From Sanderia malayensis (Eukaryota > Cnidaria > Scyphozoa > Semaeostomeae > Pelagiidae): a stretch of 64,000 nt of DNA. The position numbers and the translations under genes are program-made. The notes beneath the pieces were generated by a model, which did no database searches, was not told the DNA's origin, and was given only the letters and a program-made list of their open reading frames with translations. The stretch covers positions 868,001 to 932,000 of the forward strand of contig RQOL01000616.1 of NCBI GenBank assembly GCA_013076295.1. Reading direction: 5' to 3'. Of this stretch, positions 48,201 to 62,700 are shown one piece after another; the first letter of the stretch is position 1, and every line of letters begins with the position of its first letter.

Positions 48201-50793
48201 GAAGATACTTACTGTTGAATAGCTCCCGCGTAATTGCCAACCGATTCCAAATATTTACCATAATTATAGTAGGTTGTGCGTAAATGTATTCTGTCATAAC
48301 TTTCGGCTACTTCTAAAGCCTGTTATATTAAAAATATCAATAATTAAAAACAACTATTTTAGTCACACTATCAAACCCACTTTCGGGGACTCTAAAAACC
48401 CTCTGACTATAAGGCATGGAACCATACACAAAATTCAGGATATTATTAAGAAAGATGTAAACAGCGTTTAGGCGAGTGCTGCTCGGGTGTGTGTTACAAT
48501 AGTGTTTGATGAGGCAGGGTTGAATATAAAGAATAAATAGCAGGCATGTTCAAATGAATTAATTTAATTTAAAAAGATGAAGGAAGTAGCTACGACTGGG
48601 CTCTGGCTTGGCTGGCAGTGATGGGAGCGTTGCTGTTGGCAACGCTGTTGTACGCGTCTTTCCATTGGCATAATATACGGTAAAATAGCAAAAACAAGAT
48701 AAAGTTCGAACTTAAATTATGGAGACAAAGGAGAGCAAATGATATAAATACGCATGCGTATTGACTCATGCCCACAATTGGAAAGACTGTGCACACAATT
48801 CCAGATAAATATTTTGACGTATCTATATTTATCGGTGGCGAGTCTCCAAGCAGATGTCGCTGGATATATATGAACAGACCGGCACTGTTGGCCTCGTCAC
48901 CCCGGTGTACCAACAGAGTTAGTAGTTGAGTACGATCGGTTGATGGTTTTTCGGCGTTTCTGCCGAAAAACTATCCTGAACGGAAAGACGAAAAGTCCCG
49001 GTACGCCGGGGATCTACCTTCTCTTGTAGATCCTCGGTGTACCAGGCCTCATTTAATTTCAACTCAACTTCAACTCAACTTCAAGTGGAGCTCGGTGGAA
49101 TCGATCCGTGACTCCATGAGTGGCAAGCACAAATGCCCACCACTTCGCCACAAGAGTTGAACTAACAAAAAAGCTAATACTAAATGGTCCATTTTGGATT
49201 CGCACGAAAATTTATATAACCGGCATTGATTTGTTTTGTCAACATTGTTAAAATGAGTGCTGCTGTGATGTAGCTAAAACCAATAATCAGGACTAAAGCA
49301 TCTAGCATCTGATTAAAACGATATGTTTTGAAATGAGTGTCTCAAAAATATATGGAGAGAGGGTGTTTCGTGTGCTTGGAAGCCTAGATATCTATATTTA
49401 ATGTGATCCATTTGATGTGTTAATGTTAAATACCCTGCAATCGTGGGCTCAAAACATAAAAAGCGTCGCTTTTGTCCTTTTAAATTGCGGATTTAATCTG
49501 TGTCATATAAGGGAGCTTTTCTCCAGAACAGAAACACCCCATAAACCTACCTTTGCATCAAGAAAGTAAAGCGTTCGATTTAAACTTATATAATTTACCT
49601 TCGTCCAGCTGTTGGATGCCTGATAGAAAATATTCAGCAAGTCATATCTTTTGCAGTCCTTGTACAGCCTTTCCGCTTCGTCCTATTATGGATACATATG
49701 TTGATTAATGCAATAGTGATTTGCCTATGCAGAATAATTAAGCAACAACTTCAGGTCTTCCGCAAAATGTTATTAAATATTATCAATATATTATTAAAAT
49801 CTCAGTCACTGTGGTACGGTCTCTGTAACATACCAAATAACTTGATGCATATAGGTGAAGATAAATATAGCTTCTTACCAACATTCCAAGTTGCACAGCT
49901 AACATGGCAACCCTGGCATCAAGCTCTGGTTCCTTCAATGATTCCCGAAGTGCTTTAGCCCCCCTTGCACTGCCCATGTTCCCAAGACAAACTGCAGCAA
50001 CATCTAGACGCTTTGTCTTCACGCACATTCGAGCCATATTTTTCCACACAGATGCACTGGGAGAAAAAGAGAAGCCAGTGAAACAGATGAACACAAAACA
50101 ATAACAAACAAGATATGATCTAGTGACAAATTGATCTGAATATACCTTTTTATCACTTTTATCGCTTTAAACGCTTCATCCATATTCCCAACAGAAGATA
50201 AATAGCTGAATTTCATCATTGCTTCTTTAGCTTTGTTATCTGCTGATTCTAGTCCAACGAAATCTCTCATCGTCACCTTTGCGATTAGATGTTTGCTTGA
50301 GTTCTGTGCACTAGATGATTGAGTACTATCCATCTCTAAGGTCTGCAAGAAAAAATCAATGCATATATCCTCATCTTGGTTTAAACTTACTGCTACTTGC
50401 AATACATTCAATAAACAACTTCAATTTCTGGAAACTTGGGCTCAATATCCTTGCAAATGATTGGGGCTTATTCGAGGGGAGGGCTAATTCGAAGGTGGGG
50501 GCTTATTCGAGGATTTACGGAACTCCAGTTTCTTGAAGCTTCAAAAAATTTAAGTTTTTTGCCTCGAGTACTGCAGTTTCGTAATTTTTTTGATTTTGGA
50601 GCACTGATTTCTCATAGACGGATTCTTATGAAAAAGTGTAAATCAAATACTATTCACCAAGGCTGCTTAGTATGGCTATGTGAAAAATTTTACCAAACAA
50701 ACACTCTCACAACATGTTAATGACCAATGGGTAAATTTGAATATCCCACCTTTTTGACAAAGTAAAAGTAAGGTATTTCCATGCCAAGAAGTC
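42226..50793 (-). CDS. IFT140: IFT140 exon list, 3' part (TPR-like region)
   Basis: Exons in transcript order: 50750-50793, 50146-50342, 49879-50056, 49599-49682, 48213-48319, 47419-47514, 46825-46957, 46569-46640, 46040-46111, 45681-45754, 45527-45581, 44963-45145, 44418-44618, 43831-44043, 43488-43654, 42930-43071, 42226-42444 (stop TAG). Several exons are only 44-75 bases. The order of motifs is the same as in vertebrate IFT140. Confidence 0.92.
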
Positions 50794-53700
50794 CTAGAAA
50801 CAGATTAATAAATAAAAGAATTTACGATTAAATAACAGTGTGAAAAAAGGGGTAAAAGTATGAAAAATACTGTTCTTATGGATTGCTCTAAGCATGTTAA
50901 ATGTTAATAGGTGCGGCATTGATATCATTATCAAAATATTTAGAACTTTTGATCAATTTAGTTGTGAATTTGAAGTAAATTTCACTCGTTGCGATTTCGC
51001 TATGACTTCAACAAAGGTACTGTAAATTCTTAAAACCTCTGAAGCCTTAATAACACAGGCTGAACTCGATACAAAGTAATGTACAAATTGATACCTGAAT
51101 GAGAAGGGTCCATCATGTAATGGTCCTGGACAATAATACCATTGTCGGGTGTATAAAAAAATGATATGATTTGTGAAGTTTTCTAAAGTAAAACAATAAG
51201 AAAATAAAAAAATTATTCTCGACATAGTAATGAGCATAAAACGTAACAGCATAAAGTAACAAAATGAAAAACCCACAACGATGTCTCTAGAATTCTTCTC
51301 TAGCTTTTTAATGGATTCCGAAATCCCTTTACTTTGCATTTCGGGTTTACTGTAACTGTTGTCTGAGAAAGCTTCACAGGCAAACAAGTTCGCCTCCGAT
51401 TGATTCCATATGATACTCTTCGGAAGTCGGCCTGCGATAAAAAGAATACAGTCAAATCTGCATTGTTCGAGCTCGTGTAATTCGAACTCTATCTAATTCG
51501 AACGAAATTCTCTGTCCCTTCAAGGATCACTAATGAACCGATTCTTATAAAGCAAACCTCTATAATTCGAACTTTTTGTAATTCAAACATTTTCACGCTT
51601 CCCCGGGGTGTTCGAATTAGACAGAGTTGACTGCACAATAAGATCATCGATGTAAACTAATTAGGTTACAAATACGCTGTACATTAAAGGCTCTATTTGA
51701 AAAATCCATTACTTTTTTTTACAATATATAAGGAATACGAAGGAAACGCATGCTAGCAAATTTGTTTTGATGAGAGAACATTTTGGAGAGTAAATGCAAC
51801 TTTGAAATGGTGGAGGCTTCTAATAATTTCAAAGAGAATACTTGCTTAAGCAAAGATAAGAGAAGGGTCTCAGTTGTTTTACTGAAGCAAAAGCATACAT
51901 TAGGTAGAATATGGTATATTCTACCAAAATGTTAGTCGAGAGTGTGCACTTATTTCAAAAGATTAATTAATTTACCTTTAATATCCGCAGTTAAAGATTC
52001 TTGAGCATTTAATGTTGCCTCATCTAGGTCCACCTGGTTATTACCGGTATTAAGATTGAAGCTTTGTATTTGATCTGATTCAACATCCCACACATAAATA
52101 CAAGGGTCTGCAGTGCCAGAATTCTAAGGAAAGGCAAACAGAAAGGGTTGATGAATTTAAAAGTGCTAATAAATCAATGCATCCAAATGCTAAATATTCT
52201 TCAGCGGTATTTTGCAGGGATAAAAAGTAGAAGGGATAAAGACGAAGCAAAGAGACATCTCACCTTATGACATAGTATACTGACTCTAGTTCCATTGCAA
52301 TTGCAATTAACTGCAGTCAGTGTTCCAATTCCATTTATATGATCAGCCACAGATTTCGTTGGACCTTGTTGTCGTGCTTCCCTATCGAGAAATAAAGACA
52401 TAATTTTATGAAACTTAATTTTTATAAAGCGTCACATAACGTGGAACATTACAACAATGAAGTGTATTAAATTAAAGATTCTCCGAGGGAAAAGATTATC
52501 CAAATTTATTCTCCAAGCTTGTAAACCAATAAACCATTGACTTCGACAGCAATTAATGCACAAGAATGGTACAGTAAACACCCGCGTATAAGAACCTGTG
52601 AATTCTGCATCTAGCCTATTGTTAAAATACAATAGGCTATTGTATCTTCTATTGTTTTGAGCAGGGACTTTAGCCTGAAAGGTTCTTAATTCACTGATTC
52701 TTATATGCGGGTGTTTACTGTATTGTGATGGCATTATTCAGAACCTCTTTATTAAAACAACAATACTCGCTTCCATTTTTAAATAATTATTTGTCAATAT
52801 TTTCTTCCTGCTATCTTACCTTCTGGATAGGTCAAATATTTTTATTACTGCTTTACTGGTACCAACAACCATGAAAGAACCGCATATGCTCAATAGCAAT
52901 GGATCTCCCTCTTGGTCATTAAACGTCAACTCTTGCTTGATAGTACCCTTAAAGTAAAGGCATAGTTCAATACAAATGGGAAAGGTTGGAATCACGAACT
53001 ACAAGCAAACTCCTCTGTCCATCCTTCCGAGGTCGTTAAATGAGTACCCAGGATCTCTGGGAGTAAGGGTTTATACCAACTGAACCCATATTGATAACAT
53101 CTATCATAAGTAGCTATCCAGTACAAATATTCTTACGTGGCCATCCAGTATACTCTTACTTATCAATAACTAAAACCTATCTATGGGGTACTGTAAAATT
53201 CGCAACCGTAACTTCGTAGACCGAAATGCATACTGATATCCATTCATTTTGGTCTACGAAGACCAAAACACATTTTAGCGGATCCTCTTACTACAAACAT
53301 AACCCTTGCACAAGTGACTGCCTTGAAAGACTAAGCTATTGGCTTGCAACAACATGAACAACTTCTGATCAACAAACTGCTGTTGACGATAAAATAATAA
53401 GAAGTTGATATTTACGATAAACTAATAATGAGTTAATATACCTGAAAGGTGCAAACAGAGACTTTGCCAGGTTCTGTCAAGTAGATATTCTGTTCGTGTA
53501 CGGCAACAGTGACAGAGTCTGAGTTGAAAGAGCCTACGAAATTGCAAAACAGTATTTAAATCCTTTTTAAATCCTTTTAAATCGAATTAAGCACACGAAA
53601 ATTGTCGATTAGATACATAAGATACGACTGGATACGAAAGAGAGCTTTGCAATCTTTGGAATAATTATATATCATCGATTGCCAAATATGTCACCTGCAG

Positions 53701-56700
53701 CTCTCACAAATGATTTGTTTTGAGTTACTTCATAAACAACTACTTTCTTTCCATTCCAGATTGTAGCATGCTCCTAAAAATAGCAAAGAATTACAATCAT
53801 TTTCATCGAATTCCACATAAAAGTATGACTTCCCCAGAACTTTTTCAAACATTTTTTTCCCAATTACCATTTCAAATAGAAGCATTCAATATACCTTAGT
53901 AACGAAGACACCTTTTATGTGTATGTCAGTTTTGATGTCAAGAACAGAGCTTGTATTGAAGAAATCAACACAGAGATGGCTTGGGGAAATTTGTACAGCC
54001 CCAACCTAAAAAGGAAATTATAAGTCATTAAGATATATTTGAAATATTTAAAAAATTAAGTTTCAATGATGATATTTTTCATAACATTTAAAATGTTAAT
54101 GACTATCGTTGAATCTTGCAACAGTTTAAAATGAACATTACTGTGTATCAAGTTGACAAACCTGCTGGTTAAAATGGGCGTTCATGATGGCCTCATTCAA
54201 CAAAATCACTGTCGAAGTGCAATTCACAGCTAAAAACCCTCTGCCGGCTCCCCACTAAAAGACGACAATGCAAAACATTAAACATTTAATATCTTAAACA
54301 TAAATATATATACGGAATAGTTGTTGAAGTTCTTTATTTTAGGACTTATTTTGACTTCATTGTATAACTGAAATTTACACAATATTTCCTTAATTTTAGC
54401 TTCACAATAAGTGATCACAGATAGCATACAGGACGGACATTAATAACAGTTTTATTGTGCGTAGATATTTTTACTACTTATTTCTGACGTTCTCATCCTA
54501 TATAAATATTCGCTAATAAATAAATAAATAATAACGTAAAAATTTGATATTAGTGAATCACCAAGTCAAAAAAAGGAATTCCTCCCGGAGGGTGGCCCTT
54601 TCTGACCATGACTGGACCCCTTGTCAGTCCTTAGTGAGAGCACCCTTCCCCCACCTCCGTGGAATACATAAACAACTGTTCATAACTTCAATGGCTATGT
54701 GTTCTGCAAACATTCTAATACATTGTACCTTTAAGTCGACTGCGTTGTACCCAACTTCACAAGGTGGAAGAAGTTCCCAAGTCTTTTGTTGTTCGTGTCT
54801 TTCGTCGTGACGATCATTGGGGTGTATTCTATAACGCCACATTGCAACTCTCCCCAAATTTGTTCCTCCCGCCAAAATTCCTTTGAATGAAAAATAAGGT
54901 GTTGGGAGATTGAATCGCTGGTAATGCTCAAGTGGCTAATGTAATTTTGAAATAAAATATGGATTAGATAAAGAATGATGGAAATTTCGACATCATGCAA
55001 CAAAAAAGAATTTTTATTAAAATAAAATGACATTGCCAAAATAGTGTTTTGCTTAATATTTACTAAAAGTATCCATACGATTTTGCAACAAGTTACTAAT
55101 ATTTTATGGGAAACCTTCTATAAAAGCACAACACTCAAAAGTCAGAAATGGTTTAAGAAACTGCAGCACTCGAGACAAAAAATTAAGAAACTAGTTTATT
55201 TTGGAAAATATATAAAAATCAAGAATTCGTATTTCTTCATTGAACATTTTGGCTGATTTATGTTCATGTTTTGCCGTCATGCTCTTGTTTTGTTCACATG
55301 ATGCCCTTTTCATCATTCTATGCATCGTTTTATTCACATGACATTTTTAAGAAAACAATACAAAAATCCCTCAAAACTTTTAAGAAACTTGACTTCTGAA
55401 ATGTTCTCACGCCGTGAGAAACTGGAGTACTCAATGTAAAAGGTTGATATTTTACAAAAAATCATGCAATCCTAGATTCATGATGGCCTTATACTGTTGT
55501 TTTAATGCCACTGACTTGAAAATATCTCCCAATAAACTGCATACCTTTCTGCGGAGAGTAAGCAAGACAGTGAATGCTTTCACCAGATTGAAATCCATAC
55601 TGGCCATCGAGTGTAAGAGCATAGTTCTCGTCGGTTTCAATATTCAACACTCTACATATAAATAATAGCAAATTTCTTCAGAAACTGAAACTAAAAAAGG
55701 AGACTATAATTAACATTGCCCGGTAGATTCGCAATGATATAATTTGCATCAACAATTACCTGACAGATTGCTCTGCACTTGCAGATGCAAGGATCCCGTG
55801 ACCAGACCAAACTAGATTGCATTTTGAAGGCTGTCCACTCAATTTAACCTTGAAGAATAGCAGCAATCAATAAATATCATATCAATTTGAATCCGAAAAG
55901 GGATATAAATAAAATAATATTGATGAAATACAGTCGACTCTTGCTATCTCGAACTCACACGGGAAATGAAAATTTGTTCGACATAGCGGGAGTTCGAGAT
56001 ACACCCATATTTTATTTTTATAAGAAACCGGGGTACCAGGGTTTCTTAGTTTCTTAGGGTTTCGTATCTAATTATGGTACGAAAAGTTTCTTAGCAAGTT
56101 TCTTAACATTGTTGAGATTTGTTACAAATCTGTGGGAATGAAGTGCGCAAGTTGTTTTTAACATTTTTTCTCGTCAAAACAACATAGAAAGTTTCTTAAC
56201 TTTTTCAAGTCACACAAAATCTCCTCCCAACGTTTCTTAAGTTTTGAAAATAGGGGCCTATGGTTTCTTATAAAGGGTTTCTTTAAAAAAATGGGTGTAT
56301 CCCAACTAAATTCACTCAACTAGAGAACGAGGGGAATGGGAATCTGTTCGAGATGCAAGTTGCTCGAGATAACCGAGTTCGAGATTCGACTGTAACAACA
56401 AAACTGCACCTTCAACAACTCAACAGCTTCTCCTTCGGCATTCATTCTGTGTTGAGTAAGAAGTAGCGACTCCGTTATGGTTAATATAACATCTCTATTC
56501 TGGTGGTAATACAAAGCTTTTACACGACCATCTACTGCAAATTTTTCAGAGCAATTTCCACTTTCGTCAATTTGGTAAACACCTCCTAAAATTAATTCAC
56601 AAGATGATAGAATTCATGATAAATTGCACGGGGGAACTGGGGGGCGTGTCCTCCCAGGTATCGCCAGGATAGATCTCGTAATTCACTTGATTCGATGAAA

Positions 56701-59700
56701 AATATTGCATGGGGTGGGTAATTGTGTTGCGCATGCGCATAGAAATGCACTAATGGTAAAGAGCGGTTAGTCCCCGATGTATGCGTCCTATAAGGTCCCG
56801 AAACATTAAATTCATATATATATCCTATAGGAGCTAAGGGCCTACCTTTACCTAGGAACATTGTTCAAGTCATATATATCCTAAAGGGTCCTGAAACAAT
56901 GTATAGAGGTACAGTACATTACATTATATTTCTGAATATGTGTAGATATAGTAAACAGACGTATATAACAGTAGATAGAATGTGTATAGTGTATATATAC
57001 ATAAGCATGGTGGAAGTACATTCTAGGATATATTAAGGAATAAGTGTAGATATAGTAAACAGACGTATATAACAGTAGATAGAATGTGTATAGTGTATAT
57101 ATACATAAGCATGGTGGAATTACATTCTAGGATATATCTCTGAATAAGTGTATATGTAGTAAACAGACGTATATAACAGTAGATAGAATGTGTATAGTGT
57201 ATATATACATAAGCATGGTGGAATTACATTCTAGGATATATCTCTGAATAAGTGTATATGTAGTAAACAGACGTATATAACAGTAGATAGAATGTGTATA
57301 GTGTATATATACATAGGCATGGTGGAATTACATTCTAGGATATATCTCTGAATAAGTGTATATGTAGTAAACAGACGTATATAACAGTAGATAGAATGTA
57401 TGTAGTGTATATAAGGACGGTGAAGTACATTCTAGGATATACTTTTGAATATATGTAGATACAGTAAACAGACGTATATAGCAGTAGATAGAATGCATGT
57501 AGTGTATATAAGGACGGTGATGTACATTCTAGAATATATTTCTGAATATATGTGGATACAGTAAACAGACGTATAGAACAGTAGATAGGACGAATATAGT
57601 GTATATAAGCACAGTGGAAGTACATTCTAGGATATATTATGAAATAAGTGTATATATAGTAAACAGACGTATATAACGGTAGATAGAATGAATGTAGTGT
57701 ATATATACATAAGCATGGTGGAAGTACATTCTAGGATATATTAAGGAATAAGTGCAGATATAGTAAACAGACGTATATAACAGTAGATAGAATGTGTATA
57801 GTGTATATATACATAAGCATGGTGGAAGTACATTCTAGGATATATTATGGAATAAGTGTATATATAGTAAACAGACGTATATAACAGTAGATAGAATGTG
57901 TATAGTGTATATATACATAAGCATGGTGGAAGTACATTCTAGGATATATTAAGGAATAAGTGCAGATATAGTAAACAGACGTATATAACAGTAGATAGAA
58001 TGTGTATAGTGTATATATACATAAGCATGGTGGAAGTACATTCTAGGATATATCTCTGAATAAGTGAATATGTAGTAAACAGACGTATATAACAGTAGAT
58101 AGAATGTGTATAGTGTATATATACATAAGCATGGTGGAAGTACATTCTAGGATATATTAAGGAATAAGTGTAGATATAGTAAAGAGACGTATATAACAGT
58201 AGATAGAATGTGTATAGTGTATATATACATAAGCATGGTGGAATTACATTCTAGGATATATCTCTGAATAAGTGTATATGTAGTAAACAGACGTATATAA
58301 CAGTAGATAGAATGTGTATAGTGTATATATACATAAGCATGGTGGAATTACATTCTAGGATATATCTCTGAATAAGTGTATATGTAGTAAACAGACGTAT
58401 ATAACAGTAGATAGAATGTGTATAGTGTATATATACATAGGCATGGTGGAATTACATTCTAGGATATATCTCTGAATAAGTGTATATGTAGTAAACAGAC
58501 GTATATAACAGTAGATAGAATGTATGTAGTGTATATAAGGACGGTGAAGTACATTCTAGGATATACTTTTGAATATATGTAGATACAGTAAACAGACGTA
58601 TATAGCAGTAGATAGAATGCATGTAGTGTATATAAGGACGGTGATGTACATTCTAGAATATATTTCTGAATATATGTCGATACAGTAAACAGACGTATAG
58701 AACAGTAGATAGGACGAATATAGTGTATATAAGCACAGTGGAAGTACATTCTAGGATATATTATGAAATAAGTGTATATATAGTAAACAGACGTATATAA
58801 CGGTAGATAGAATGAATGTAGTGTATATATACATAAGCATGGTGGAAGTACATTCTAGGATATATTAAGGAATAAGTGCAGATATAGTAAACAGACGTAT
58901 ATAACAGTAGATAGAATGTGTATAGTGTATATATACATAAGCATGGTGGAAGTACATTCTAGGATATATTATGGAATAAGTGTATATATAGTAAACAGAC
59001 GTATATAACAGTAGATAGAATGTGTATAGTGTATATATACATAAGCATGGTGGAAGTACATTCTAGGATATATTAAGGAATAAGTGCAGATATAGTAAAC
59101 AGACGTATATAACAGTAGATAGAATGTGTATAGTGTATATATACATAAGCATGGTGGAAGTACATTCTAGGATATATCTCTGAATAAGTGAATATGTAGT
59201 AAACAGACGTATATAACAGTAGATAGAATGTGTATAGTGTATATATACATAAGCATGGTGGAAGTACATTCTAGGATATATTAAGGAATAAGTGTAGATA
59301 TAGTAAAGAGACGTATATAACAGTAGATAGAATGTGTATAGTGTATATATACATAAGCATGGTGGAATTACATTCTAGGATATATCTCTGAATAAGTGTA
59401 TATGTAGTAAACAGACGTATATAACAGTAGATAGAATGTGTATAGTGTATATATACATAGGCATGGTGGAATTACATTCTAGGATATATCTCTGAATAAG
59501 TGTATATGTAGTAAACAGACGTATATAACAGTAGATAGAATGTGTATAGTGTATATATACATAAGCATGGTGGAAGTACATTCTAGGATATATTAAGGAA
59601 TAAGTGCAGATATAGTAAACAGACGTATATAACAGTAGATAGAATGTATGTAGTGTATATAAGGACGGTGAAGTACATTCTAGGATATACTTCTGAATAT

Positions 59701-62700
59701 ATGTAGATACAGTAAACAGACGTATATAGCAGTAGATAGAATGCATGTAGTGTATATAAGGACGGTGATGTACATTCTAGAATATATTTCTGAATATATG
59801 TGGATACAGTAAACAGACGTATAGAACAGTAGATAGGACGAATATAGTGTATATAAGCACAGTGAAAGTACATTCTAGGATATATTATGGAATAAGTGTA
59901 TATATAGTAAACAGACGTATATAACGGTAGATAGAATGAATGTAGTGTATATATGCATGGTGGAAGTACATTCTAGGATATACTTTTCAATATGTGTAGA
60001 TATAGTAAACAGACGTATATAACAGTAGATAGAATGTATGTAGTGTATATAAGGACGGTGAAGTACATTCTAGAATATACTTCTGAATATATGTAGATAC
60101 AGTAAACAGACGTATATAGCAGTAGATAGAATGCATGTAGTGTATATAAGGACGGTGATGTACGTTCTAGAATATACTTTTGAATATATGTAGATACAGT
60201 AAACAGACGTATATAGCAGTAGATAGAATGTAGGTAGTTTATATAATACAGTAGAAGTACAATGTAGGATATCTTTTTGAATACATGTAGATATAGTAAA
60301 CAGAGGTGTATAACAGTAGATAGAATGTATGAAGTGTATACAAGGACGGTAGAAGTACAATGTAGGATATACTTTTGCATACGTGCAGATGTAGTAAACA
60401 CAGGTGTATAACAATAGTTGGAAAGAATACATAGCAATTCGCTACTTTGTGGCATGAAATCCAATATTTGAAGATTTAAGATTCTGGTCTCTTCTGTCAT
60501 TTTGAACAGTGAAAGTAGAAAACTCCGAACAGCGAAAATGTGTACACGATCGCAGATGAATCTACTTGTGTCTCCGACTTTGATCAGTTTCTATAACCGA
60601 AACATTTGCGTTGTACTAGATAAAGAATGTTATACACCCTTGTTAACTATCTCCTCCAAACCTATGCAGACACATGTCCTACGCACTTCCGTCATCCTTG
60701 TAGACACGGTATACATTCTATCTACTGTTATATACGTCTGTTTACTTTATCTACATATATTCAGAAATATATCCTAGAATGTACTTCACCGTCCTTATAT
60801 ACACTAGATACATTCTATCTACTGTTATATACGTCTGTTTACTACATATTCACTTATTCAGAGATATATCCTAGAATGTACTTCCACCATGCTTATGTAT
60901 ATATACACTATACACATTCTATCTACTGTTATATACGTCTGTTTACTATATCTGCACTTATTCCTTAATATATCCTAGAATGTACTTCCACCATGCTTAT
61001 GTATATATACACTATACACATTCTATCTACTGTTATATACGTCTCTTTACTATATCTACACTTATTCCTTAATATATCCTAGAATGTACTTCCACCATGC
61101 TTATGTATATATACACTATACACATTCTATCTACTGTTATATACGTCTGTTTACTACATATTCACTTATTCAGAGATATATCCTAGAATGTACTTCCACC
61201 ATGCTTATGTATATATACACTATACACATTCTATCTACTGTTATATACGTCTGTTTACTATATCTGCACTTATTCCTTAATATATCCTAGAATGTACTTC
61301 CACCATGCTTATGTATATATACACTATACACATTCTATCTACTGTTATATACGTCTGTTTACTACATATACACTTATTCAGAGATATATCCTAGAATGTA
61401 ATTCCACCATGCCTATGTATATATACACTATACACATTCTATCTACTGTTATATACGTCTGTTTACTACATATACACTTATTCAGAGATATATCCTAGAA
61501 TGTAATTCCACCATGCTTATGTATATATACACTATACACATTCTATCTACTGTTATATACGTCTGTTTACTATATCTACACTTATTCAGAGATATATCCT
61601 AGAATGTAATTCCACCATGCTTATGTATATATACACTATACACATTCTATCTACTGTTATATACGTCTGTTTACTACATATACTCTTATTCAGAGATATA
61701 TCCTAGAATGTAATTCCACCATGCTTATGTATATATACACTATACACATTCTATCTACTGTTATATACGTCTGTTTACTACATATACACTTATTCAGAGA
61801 TATATCCTAGAATGTAATTCCACCATGCTTATGTATATATACACTATACACATTCTATCTACTGTTATATACGTCTGTTTACTACATATACACTTATTCA
61901 GAGATATATCCTAGAATGTAATTCCACCATGCTTATGTATATATACACTATACACATTCTATCTACTGTTATATACGTCTGTTTACTACATATACACTTA
62001 TTCAGAGATATATCCTAGAATGTAATTCCACCATGCTTATGTATATATACACTATACACATTCTATCTACTGTTATATACGTCTGTTTACTACATATACA
62101 CTTATTCAGAGATATATCCTAGAATGTAATTCCACCATGCTTATGTATATATACACTATACACATTCTATCTACTGTTATATACGTCTGTTTACTATATC
62201 TACACTTATTCCTTAATGTATCCTAGAATGTACTTCCACCATGCTTATGTATATATACACTATACACATTCTATCTACTGTTATATACGTCTGTTTACTA
62301 CATATACACTTATTCAGAGATATATCCTAGAATGTAATTCCACCATGCTTATGTATATATACACTATACACATTCTATCTACTGTTATATACGTCTGTTT
62401 ACTATATCTACACTTATTCCTTAATGTATCCTAGAATGTACTTCCACCATGCTTATGTATATATACACTATACACATTCTATCTACTGTTATATACGTCT
62501 GTTTACTATATCTACACATATTCAGAAATATAATGTAATGTACTGTACCTCTATACATTGTTTCAGGACCCTTTAGGATATATATGACTTGAACAATGTT
62601 CCTAGGTAAAGGTAGGCCCTTAGCTCCTATAGGATATATATGAATTTAATGTTTCGGGACCTTATAGGACGCATACATCGGGGACTAACCTAAAGAGCGT

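Larger units (their letters stand above)
56765..62690. mobile_element. 5.93-kb Foldback-like element with satellite arms in an IFT140 intron
   Basis: The outermost 12 bases are GGTTAGTCCCCG, exactly inverted at 62679-62690, and both flanks carry TAAAGAGC (56757-56764 and 62691-62698; a ninth base G also matches). About 165 bp of unique inverted sequence on each side (to about 56930, from about 62527) leads into arrays of a ~104-bp monomer running in opposite directions, separated by a ~285-bp loop. No transposase is visible. Long inverted arms made of tandem repeats plus an 8-9-bp duplication are the hallmarks of Drosophila FB and sea-urchin TU elements. Membership of that group is inferred from structure only. 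Confidence 0.88.

Noticed and set aside
48590..48913. Minus-strand frame with hydrophobic stretches next to the SINE
   Set aside because: It starts in or beside repeat-derived sequence and has no recognisable domain; it may be part of a longer repeat.
57335..59873. Repeated open frames of 68-123 codons rich in Tyr, Ile and Cys across 57.3-62.4 kb
   Set aside because: They recur with the satellite period and on both arms of the inverted element, so they are products of the repeat and not genes.
56765..62690. Reading the satellite block as a CRISPR array or centromeric satellite
   Set aside because: There are no unique spacers between repeats, and the block has a target duplication, outer ends and opposite arms, which fit a foldback element.
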